Assembly (NCBI GenBank): GCA_963580285.1
Contig: OY757011.1
Span: forward strand, 120,024,440-120,088,439
Direction of reading: 5' to 3'
From: Lucinisca nassula
Lineage: Eukaryota; Mollusca; Bivalvia; Lucinida; Lucinidae
DNA: 64,000 nucleotides
The notes below the pieces were generated by a model that worked only from the letters and a program-made list of their open reading frames with translations, made no database searches and was not told where the DNA came from. Below, in pieces: positions 29,801 to 41,800 of the stretch (position 1 is the first letter of the stretch; each line of letters begins with the position of its first letter). Made by a program: the position numbers and the translations under genes.

Positions 29801-32800
29801 AGGCCGTTCTAACGAGCACTAAAAACCTATGTTTGGTGTGTAAATAAGAAAAATATCAAAAAATTTCATCAGAAAAAATGCCTTTTCTGAGGTTTGAAAA
29901 ATGTACAAAATCACAGGGATGTGTTATCTTAATGTGAACGATCCATCCCCACTGCCTTAAATTACAACTCGATGTGAGGATCTTAGGGATACCGAACAAC
30001 TAGATTCCGTATTGTTACTTTCACTTTTATTCCAGTGCATCAGAATGCGCTATCAAGTGCTATAGTGATGCCATTGGAACGTGTTCTGGAACTGCAGGAT
30101 TAAGCAGACTGGCTGACTTGAGAACTCAGACGGTTGCTATAAGATACGCATGTGCTCACCTTGATGGTACGTCATTCAAGTTTAATTAAAAAAAAATAAG
30201 TTTTTGTTTTCATATAAAACGTTACAAAGCCACACAGATAATGAAAATCCACTGTTAACCCTTTTTGAACCAAATGAAATCTTCCTTCTTATATACAGCA
30301 TGCGCCCATTTCAAAATTTAGGGGTGTCAGGTTGTGTTTGCTTCCAAATTATTAGGAAAATGGCTGAACTTTTTGCAAACAGTGTAGGCCCTGATCAGAC
30401 GCCGCGTTCTGACCTGGGACTGAACTAAGTTGTCAAATACCAGTTTTGGGGTTTCTGGTACAATATGGGTTAACAGAAACGTGCTTTTCTACCCCAGAAA
30501 AATCCGCCCTTGGTATATTGTACAGACAACGATAAACCGCTAAACTACCAAAGCATCATGAAAATACACCTATATAATTTTGACCCCCCTGTAACCCCAC
30601 CTTTATACAGCAAAACTTTAGCTGGGTAAACCTCATTTTTCTTATTTCTGCTCTAAAATATAGATTGTGGGTACTCGTTAGAACCGCCTCGATCAGGCGG
30701 TTCTAACGAGTACCCATAATCTATATTTTAAGCAGAAAAAAAAAAAAATATTATAATTTTTCATCTAAAAAATATCGATTTTTCGGAGGTAAAGTTATAA
30801 TGTATTTGTATAGGCGTGTTTTCGTAATGGCTAAAACTACCAAAGACGCTTAATTGTGGGATTGTAGCTACGGTCAGCTAGCATTTAGGCAAACACATCA
30901 CGTAAACACACCAATATTAATTGCTCCCTGAAACCCTACTTTTATATACTAAAACTGGGGTTTTCTGTGGTTGTTTGATTTTTTTTTTTTTGTTCACGGA
31001 GATGCACTGATTAGTTAGGAGGCCTTCATTCGGACTGAACAAAATATTTGTCTTAATCGCGACGGAAGTAAGGGCGAGGATTGTGGCCACGTAAAATCGA
31101 TTTAAGCCCCCCAGTGGAATTCGTTTCCGCTGACCGTTCCAAGGCGGTTCTTCTGTCGCGGTTTATTTTTGTTATGGTTTGTCTTTGGGTGTTTGTGTCG
31201 CTTATATGTTTTCATTTTGGATAGCCTATTGACCATTTTGTGGGAAAGTAATGTCCTTTTGGCTTTCCGCTATTAGTCTGTTGTTTCATGTTTGTTAATT
31301 GTATCGATCTTGATCATTGCCTCCACTTCTATTTTATAGGGGTACATGATTATATAATAATTCTTATTTATGCTCAAAAACATAAATCGTGGGTACTTGT
31401 TAGAACCACCTCACTGAGGTGGTTCTAACGAGTACCCACAATCTATGTTTGGAGCAGAAATACGAAAAAAAAGATATATCTGAAAATTTTCATTTTTCGT
31501 TGGTAAAACTTTCAATGTATTTGAATATTAGTGTTTTCGTTATGGAAAAATCACAGAGACTAAAATCTGGTGCATATTGAAGGTGCGGCTAATTCTTGAA
31601 AGGCTCGCCCCGAAAAACTCTCTACGACATAAGTATTGTCAGGGTCGTTAACACCAAACAACACCAAAAACTACGAAAATGATATGTAAGGTATTCCCGT
31701 TGTAATGTACTTATTCATTTATGTTGTTTTAAATTCGTTATATTTGCATAGGTGTAACGCCGTTTACACATATTACGCATGTGCTTAATGTAAAATATTT
31801 GCAATAAAGACAAAACACCGAAATAATAGTGATCTCCATTACATATACTAGTATATGGGCTGCTCTGAAAGAAATTCTTTCCTTAAGAGTATAGCTCCCA
31901 TCTCGGAGAATGATGTTATACATAGATGTTTCCTTGGTGTGGGTAATAATATTTTGGTTCTGGCTACGCTCCTGATTTACATAAAAATTCTAGCCGTTGT
32001 CAGCATGATAGTCAGAGAAAAGAAAACGACATTACGTAAAGACGTTCAGCTTTTCACAAGAAAAAAAAAAAAAGACCAGATGAATTTAAGCTAATTCTAC
32101 TTTTGGAAGCAATTCTGTTTTTAGACATCACGTGAACAAGTCCGTGAAATGAAGACCACTCTAAACTCCACTTTATATAGAGAAAACTGGGGTTTACGGG
32201 GGTAAACATTAGTTTTCTTATTTTTGCTCCAAGACATATGTTGTGGGTACTCGTTAGAACCGCCTCACAACCTATGTTTTGAGTATTTATAAGAAAAATG
32301 TCACGGATTTTCAACAGAAAAGTAACCATTTTGGAGATGTGAAAAATGCACTATGTCTCACGGGTGAGTTATCATAATGTAATGATGTTCAGCTTTTTAC
32401 AAGAAAAAAAAAGAGCAGCTGAATTTAAGTTTATTCTACTTTTAGAAGCAATTCTGTTTTTAGAAAGATACATAGACGGTTTCGTTTATTTGTGTTTGGT
32501 GGTGTTTTCTCACTCAATTGTATTTCAGTAAGAGACTACCCTTGGGAATGTCCATTCTGAACAGTCCCAAAAGTGGTCCAAATATAGGAATGTCATGGTA
32601 TACAAGATAAGATAAGATACTTTATTTCCTCCAAAAAAGGAGAGCCAGCAAAACACATAACTAAACATAAAGAGTACATTTACAATTGAAAAAAAAAAAG
32701 AATGCAAAGAACATCAAAAACAACAACAAAAGAACACTCACACCAAATACATATTTACATGCAATTAGCAGCAATGAGGAATAAAAAAGGAGGGTAAGCG

Positions 32801-35800
32801 CAAGATTATTCTCAACCATGTCCTCCTTTTATATTTTCACAATATGTGCATCCAAGAAAACGCAAACGCATACATCCGCATATACATATACATACACATA
32901 TACATACATACACACATATATACATATACATACATACATATATACACATACATATATGTATATATACATACACATATACATATACATACATACACATACA
33001 CATATATATACAGAAATATATAGATATAGAAAAACATATACGCATGAACATATATATTTTGTTGCTTTCAATAGCATCAGTGCTTATACGCTTATCACGA
33101 TACCCATATTCCTCCCTTACCGAAACGAAATGCAAGGATAAGAAAAGGGGAACGAGACCGGATTTACGCAAAATTCTGCTAACACTACAGAAACAATGCT
33201 GTTCATACTTCCATTAACGTATCGAGTCACGCGACCCCCAGTGACGCCAAGCGACGCCAGTCTGAACCATGGCTCCAACAATCTACTTGGGCGCAGGCGA
33301 GGTCAACACCATTCCTCTCATTATAGAAAAACGGCATGCAAACGCTTTTTCGCCTTTCAACGTTTGCTCCACAAGCATTTTTTACGCTCACTGATGAGAA
33401 AAAAAACAATGTAAATATAAGAAATATCTTCAACCTCTCCAGCGCCCATGAAAGTACGAACGACAGCGGATCGCCAGCAAAGTTTACATGAACCGATTTG
33501 GGTTTCATATACTTTGCAGGCGACCCACCACGCTTACACCCCAATAAACAGCAGCAAAATAAAACTCGTTTCGTAGATAAATAACAAAATCAATGTGATA
33601 CTTTGTGATAAAATCGGCAAGTTGGACACTTTTTTTTCTAATTAGATCGACATCGCGAGGACGGGCACCCTGTGCAAAAAACAAAAACGCATCAGCATCA
33701 ATGCAACGGTATTGCATTGCATCGACATCAATTCAGCACCACACAAGCGCCCGCCTTACAAAGACATCTGTTAGAAGATGTCATAAGAAGATCGGACAAG
33801 ATGTAATAAAAGGAATTCTAGATAGGCATGTCAGGAATATCTTAAGACAATCCTGGATGTCATCATCATTTTGCAAAACAAAATCACAGCCTGAAAATAG
33901 GTTATTAACCTGAGTGGCTGGTGGAAGAGCTATGAGTCTATTAAAAAAGACAATTCCAAACCTACATAACAGTTTTTCCCATAACTTAGTCCTAAACATC
34001 TCGTTTTCTTTACAATAGAACAATATGTGTTCTGTAATCGCAGAACTCATTAAGCCGCACGCTCGGCATGTCATTCGTGATTGATGGTTAAACATGAGAC
34101 CCAACAGACGAACTGCTGTCTTAGTAGTTCTGATATATTTTGGGGTTTCTTTGCTTATCTGATACAGGATATATGGGGAGTTACTACAGTGAATATGTAT
34201 AAAACGAGACAATATCTGTGATGACGACAATTTCCGCAATAACTCTTCACTGCATGTAACTGATAATTTCTCATGCAAGAGACGTTTCCATGCAGACTTC
34301 GAAATGAACGTGCCATGGTCTAAAAATGCTTCTAGGACGTATGTTAAGGAGTATTTACCCAAAAGCCGGTAGATATCTGGTATAAAGCCCATTTGGCGAA
34401 CAGAATTCTCATTGTAAAGTACCAGCCTATAAGTAAATAATTCTTTGACCCGCAAGTGAGATGGCAAATTACATAACTGTTCCAAAAATAAAAGTTTGTG
34501 ACTATCTATTTCAACTTCGATAGGGTGTGCACCCAACAGCGCCAAGGCAACATCAGTAGCTGTACCCCGCGGCAAGAACTGCATAAATTTAAGACAGAAT
34601 CGATGAGCCCTTTCTATCCCTATTATGTGACTTGGGAGAAGTCGAGACCACAGTTCACAGCCATACAGTGCCTTCGGGAGTACCACGGAATTATAAATAA
34701 GCCTTGACGTTATTGGGTTAAATCCATCTTCGTTTAAACCACAGTTTACAATACTTAAAAAAGTGCCTTTAATTTTCCTACAGGCTTCCGTTATTATTTC
34801 ATTAAATGACATATTTTTATCACATAATACACCTAAGTGTTTATATTGCTCTTTCTCAGGAATACATTCATCACCCATCCGCCAAGATCTTTGTGTACAA
34901 GTGAAGTCAGAAAACTTTTCATTGAAAACCACAACTGCACTTTTTGCGGCACTGTGTAAGAATCTCCATGTATAAGAGTAATTTAAACATATATGTATTA
35001 ATCTATCCAAACCGGCTTTTGAATAAGACTGAATTAACATGTCGTCTGCCACTGTTGGGAAGGATATATCTTTATTGTAAAAAGACATGCCAAATCCGGA
35101 GGCCTCTATTTCATATAAAAAATCGTTCAAAAATACAAGATACAGAAATGGAGAGATAACTCCTCCCTGACGAGTCCCTTGTAGTATAGGGAACCAACCG
35201 GATTTGCACCCTTTAAACTTAACACAACTGCTCATTCCTGCATATAGATTTTGTAAAATGTTAAAAATTGCTTTGTCTATTCCCATGTTATAGAGTTTAT
35301 AGAAAAGTCCATCGTGCCAGACACAGTCAAATGCTTTTCGCACGTCTAAAAAACAGACGTAAAGCCGGCTGTGATTTTCTTTCGCAAAATATATAGACTC
35401 GCGGAGCATAAATGACGTCATCAGACATCCTAGGCCTTTCTGAAAGCCACCCTGAAGAGGGTGTATCGGTGTTGATAAATTATTAAACAACTGAATGCGC
35501 GTTAATATAACCCTTTCGAACAGTTTTAGTATACCAGATGAGAGAGTTATTGCCCTGTTGTTTTCAGGATCATCCTTCCGTTTGCTACCGCCTTTATATA
35601 ATGTTATTATTATGCCCTTTTTCATATCGTCGGGGGCATATGATAATTTGAGCATCGCAGTGAAAAGTTTAGCTAATATGCGTGTCAACGTTTCTCCGCC
35701 ATACTGAATTTGTTCGTATGATATGCCATCTTCTCCCGGGGCTTTTCCCTTCTTACCTAACCGGACGGCAGCTTGGACCTCTTCGGCACTTATAACTGGA

Positions 35801-38800
35801 AATTCAGAGATCACCAAGCTATCGTTTATAATATTCAAACGGTTTGATATATCACGTTTATGGGCATCATCAAATTTTGTATTTTCACTTGGTGTATACA
35901 ATTCTTTAAAATAGTTAGCCCATTCATTTGTAATTTCTTGCGAACTGGATGCTAATTTTCCGTTGAAATTTATTTCAGCACCGGGTGCTGAAGCCGACTG
36001 TTTCCGCCGACCATTAACAAGACGCCAAAATAATCCGCTGTCTACTTCGGCATATTTATCGATTTCATCAACTTTTTTTCTGAAATATTCATCGATAGCG
36101 TAACGGTGTTTTTTTTTCTAAATAAACGTTTTGCATTTTTATAAATGTTATAGGCAGAAGACTCCTTATCTCTGGGTCGACCACAACTTATCCAAGCTGC
36201 TCGCTTTTGTTTCATATCCTTATGCAGCGTGTTTAAGTCATCATTCCAATAAGGCTTCAAAAAATGCTTAAATTGTTTTATAGGAAAACACTGAAATGCG
36301 GTGTTTTTGACTTCATTTACCATATTGCAGTAAACATTATCAACATCGACTTTAGTGCTAATATCACAATTTTGGACATTCCGAAGCACCTCGTTAGAAC
36401 TTAAACGAGTTGTAAATGCATTAGTTAATTCACATGTGACTTTTTTCCAGCTTATACTTTGATCATTGCTTCTGTAATACGGAAATTGCTGATACTCTGG
36501 TATACGTATTCGCCAAAATATGGGTCTATGTCTCGAAACGTTGAGACAATCATCGTCGCATATTTCACATTCGCAAACATAGTAAAGCTTATCACATGGA
36601 AGCAAAATATGATCAATAAGTGACTCACATGAATTATCATAGGAAACAAATGATGATTTTGGCCCCTTACAATTTTCCAAAGTGTTGAGGGAAAGCAAAT
36701 TATTTTCATGCAGAAAATTAAAAAAGTAGGACTTTCTCCCACTGATTTTCTGATGTGCTGCACTCTGCAACAAATTGACGTTCATATCACCCATTAACAC
36801 CACAATACCTTTTTCGGAGTACAGATTCAGTATATTTCGCATCCGATCTACATATTCCATCTAGATTTCAAGTGTATAATTACTGCAGGGTAGATACATT
36901 TGAAAGAAGTAAAAATCACATGTAGGACTGTAGTTATATTTGACCCCTACGATTCGGTCATCTTCAAAACTTAGTGGCGCTATATTTTGATCATGCTTCT
37001 TATGCCATAAAATAGCAACCCCTCCTTTGCCCATTCTTCCACGTCCTGGTAGCCTGAGAGCTGAGTCAGAAACCGCATGACTACGATAGTTGTTATCGAT
37101 TTCGTTCAAAAAGTTTAGGTCTTTTACATACAACCAGTGCTCCGAAATACCGCAGATATCGATTGCCTTTTCATTTAATATGTCAGAAAGGTAAGATGCA
37201 CTAGACATAATGCCTGTGGCATTCCAGCAAAGAAGATTTAGTGTATTGCAAGAGACAGCCATTATCAAAACGCGTAGCAAATGAAACTTAACGGACATGT
37301 TTAAACAATGTATTTAGTATTTAAGTCCATGTTTGACTCATCTCGCAGCGGTGACCAGGGATTGTAATCGTCGACGTCTGAACGTCCATACAACTGCCGA
37401 GCATATTCATATCTATTGGCATTGCGACGATCTGAGCCATACCCATTTCTGTTTACCCAGGGTCTGCATATCACCCCCCGCGGCCAGAAATTTGGACCTA
37501 ACACACAGTCAGCATACTCGTTATCCTCTATATTTAGTCTTATAACTACACTGTTAGGATTGCGCTTACTGCGCCATATACGTACCCAAGTAACTGTAGG
37601 CCCATGCCTATTCACATAGTTCTCTATGAGAGTAGGGTTACCTCTGGCTTAAACCCACCTAGATAGAAACGTTTCGGTTTCTTTTTAATACACCTGATAA
37701 AATCATCATCACTACAAACTGCGGCCTCTAATGCACCCACCGTCTCGTTAAGACGTGGTGTTTCACCAGAATTCGAACGCATTGCTCTTGTTGATACATG
37801 TACATTAATTGGTATTATATCACCTGACTGCTGCAAATTACCCTGTTCTGAATAGGATAAGCAACGAAGTCAGTTGCGGACGAAACAACATTCGTCTGTG
37901 GTACTGAGCGAGAAGCACCATCATCAGAATTTGGCGATAAACAAGTTGTATCGCGAGAAACCGTATTTACGGATATAGTGCACGCCACGCCAATGTGCTT
38001 GCGACTTCACTGTAGAGCGACGTTTGAATGTGTCTGGCTAAAGTTTCTCGGGGGACAGGACCAGCTCCCAGTCCACCCAGAAACTCGTTGTGTGTTGGAC
38101 GCTGTGGCGGTTCTGGTAACGTATCCCCCGAAACATTGTTTAATACACTGACAAAATTATTCGGCCTAACTTGCTCTACCGGGTTTACACTGTTATCAAT
38201 ATTATGCAAGACAACCTGCGACCCACCAGGCAACCCTGAATGACTTCTACTGGCATTATTTACGAGGTCATATGTGTCACAATCAGATCTATTTACATCG
38301 TCGTGACTGCTGCTGTTGCCCAAGCCAGTACTTGTACCCACCGCACCAGTCCCAACGCTCGTCTTTGACCGGACTTGTTCATTTACATTATCTCTTGACT
38401 TTTTATGGTCATTCTGTCTTCTTGACGACGCTGAGTGACGAGTAGGCGGGGACAAGTTTCTGGTCTGGTCAACAGTATCCTGCATGTCCTTAATAGACTG
38501 TTTCACTAAGCGCAGTTCGTTTTTCAAATTAACAACACCAAGAGACCTATCAGACTCTACTCTCTCTACTGCTAATTTTATTTCAGAGACTGTTCTGGAG
38601 ACAGTAGACGATAAACTATGTAGATCGGACTTTAGAGACAGGATTGTTGATTTCAATGACTGTATCTCAGATGAGCGAACGCTTTCAATCGCTGTCAACT
38701 TTTGCTTCAGTGACAATATCTCTGCTTTAACCATACCCATATTTTGTGTCAACTCTTTTATTTCTGCAGTATATTCACACGGCGCGGTCGTGAGAATTTA

Positions 38801-41800
38801 AGTTTATTCTACTTTTAGAAGCAATTCTGTTTTTAGAAAGATACATAGACGGTTTCGTTTATATGTGTTTGATGGTGTTTTCTCACTCAATTGTATTTCA
38901 GTAAGAGACTACCCTTGGGAATGTTCATTCTGAACAGTCCCAAAAGTGGTCCAAATATAGGAATGTCATGGTATACAGCAATTCGTAAATATTTAACTCA
39001 GACACTGTTACATTAGTGTGTTCCACGCAGTGCTGAAACTGATCACACGAGTACTGGTAAACCGCTTCTAAGGACTAAGCCTGACCAGGCAAAGTGGTGT
39101 GAGTCCGAGGCATTTCATGACTTGAGATGTCATTTCATCTCAAAAGCGGGTAAAAGTCCCACAAAATTGGAAGCAGCATCTCCAAGTTCACCTAAATAGT
39201 GTTGATGGTGACGTTAAGCCTCAATTCAAACAAACAAAAAAACATTTAGTATGTCCATTTATTTACAGTACTACTAGAGGCGTTAAAAGTCTGTGATCAC
39301 TTTGTTATGTCTTCAAACTGTATGAGTACCCTGGTAAACTCATTGACCAATGCGACAAATGTTCTAATATCAGCCAATCCAGATTATGATAAATATTTCA
39401 ACGCAGTCTGTAGGTAAGTTGATTATTCGCCTCAACTAGCACTTCCATTATGATAACACACCCGTGCGACATAATGCGTTTTTTCACATCTCCAAAATGG
39501 CCATTTTTTCTGATGGAAATCCGTGATATTTTTCTTATAAATACTGCAAACATAGGTCGTGGGTGCTCGTTAGAACCGCCTCAGTGATGGCGGTTCTAAC
39601 GAGTACCCACAACCGATGTATTGGAGCAGAAATAAAAACGATAGTGTATACCCCCGTAAACCCAAGTTTTCTTTATATAATGTGGGGTGTAGGGGGTCTT
39701 CAATTCACGGACCTGCTCACGTGATGCCTGTACTATGTGAAACAGACGCTTTGGTCTGTCAATGTTGCCCCTACTATTACGAATACACGCCTATACAAAT
39801 ACTTTGCAACCTTTATCTCCGAAAAAAAAAATGAAAATTTTACGATGAAAAATAGTGATATTTTTCTTATTTCTGTTCAAAATATAGATTGTGGGTACTC
39901 TGGGTACTCTAACGAGTACCCAGAGTACCCACAATCTCTATTTTAGAGCAGAAATAAGAAAATTAAGGTTTACCCCTGTAAACGTCCGTTTTACTACGTC
40001 CGTTTTACTATATAAAAGTCGGGTCCAAGGGGATCAAAATAATAAAGGCGTGGTTTGGAGATGATTTGATGCAAGGATGTTCAGTCAAAAGTTGCAAACA
40101 AAAGCAAACGGTAAAAATGCGGACCAGATTACAATCTGATCTTGGTTTATATTTTTGCATTGTATGCTCATCGGGACCTGAAGGAATAGATAAGGGTGCA
40201 TGATGCTTCCACGCAGAGCTGAAACCGACCGTACATGAGTACAGGTAAACCGCTTGGAAGGCATCATGTTGACACGTCCGTATAATGAACACCCCTCTAA
40301 ACCCCATTTTATAAAGAGAGAATTGCCGTTTACAGGGGTATTCAATCATGTTCTTATTAGACGCCTCGGTGGTGTAGTGAATGAGATACTCGCCTCATAA
40401 ACCAGGGATCGTTGGTTCGATTCCGCGCTTCTCCAGACTTTCGGATGAGTCTTTAAACCGAGGTCCCATCTCCATATGACCATATCTGTTGGTGGGACGT
40501 AAAACGCAAACACACTCACTCATGTTTTTATTTCTGCTCTTAAGAGATAGGTTGTTGGTACCCGTTAGAATCGCCTCTTTGAGGCGGTTCTAACGAGCAT
40601 CCACAAGTTATATGTGGAATATAAATTAGGAAAATTCAGAAAAATATTTTTTTGGAAGATCTGAAAAAATGCATAATTTTACACGGTTGTGTTATCATAA
40701 CGTCAAAGCTTGCCCAGGCAAATTGGCGCAAATATGAACCCTTTTGATTCGTTTGGACGGTAGGGCTTACTCAATGTCGGCTAAATGTCCCAAAATGGCA
40801 TACATTGTGTTGACAGAGACGTAAAACCTAAATCAAACAAACAAACTGTATGATCTACAGAACTGAAAGTTTTGACTACCTTTCTGTATGCTTCATAAGT
40901 TTTATAACATATAATGCATTTTGGTAGTCTTTTCGAGGTATACTATGAAGGCATTGGAATATTGCAGAACCGAGGTGTTTGCGCTGTACACATTTTCGAC
41001 CAGAAAGGTATTTTTCAGCCGCGGGAACAAAAAAAAAAGTCACACGGGGCAAGGTCAGGGGAATACGGGGGCTGAGGGAGTTCAACAACCTTTTCCTGCT
41101 TCAGATAGTCTTGCACAATGAACGCCTTGTGCGATGACGCATTGTCATCTAGCAATCTGACATTGGCCGAACCAGTTGCGGGTCTTCGTTCTTTGAAATA
41201 TTTCTTCAATTTTTGAAGAACTTTTTTCTTGTAAAACTTCGCATTTACAGATTTGCCTTTAGGCACAGCAACCTGACTAGCAGGGCCCTGATTTAAAAAA
41301 AAATATGGCATACATTACCTTCTTGACGCTCATGGTCCGCTTTGCAATGCATGGTCTTTTGCAATACTTTGTTGCCCATATTTTGTTCTGAATCTTTCGT
41401 TTTCGCTAAAAAAGTTAACCAATGTCTCGTTACCTGTGACGACATTAGCGAAAGACCGTGCATTGTAATTTGGAAACTTTTTAAGCAACTTCTTGGCGCA
41501 CTGAACGCGTGTCTTTTTCTGCTCAACTGTCAACAGATGGGGAATCCATCTAGCACAGATCTTTCTCATTTTCAAATCCCGTTTCAGAATTGTATGAGCT
41601 GCTCCTAATGAGATGCCAACCATACTATCTATTTGCCTAGTGGTGTATCGTGCATCGGTAGCAACTATTTCTTTCACTCTAGCAACCATCTTGGCAGATG
41701 TTGCCCTTTTCGGCCGACGATCATGTGGTGCATCTTCTGTTGAGCCTAGCCCACAGCTGAATTTCTTACACCAACGAAAAACTGTCGGAAAAGACATTTC

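Larger units (their letters stand above)
32605..38793 (-). mobile_element. LINE-2: non-LTR retrotransposon, nearly complete
   Basis: A 6.2 kb LINE on the minus strand in intron 2. In sense order: ORF1 region 38752-37301, endonuclease 37298-36042, reverse transcriptase 35901-33781, then a 3' UTR holding a family C copy and a TACA/TATG microsatellite. It ends GGAGGAAATAAAGTATCTTA, with an AATAAA signal but no long poly-A. The 184-bp flanking repeats differ at 3 of 184 sites, so the insertion looks young; few lesions interrupt its ORFs. Clade not assigned. Confidence 0.9.

Noticed and set aside
32818..33217. Several open frames of 66-123 codons on both strands
   Set aside because: They are translations of the TACATA microsatellite and its neighbours in the LINE-2 3' UTR.
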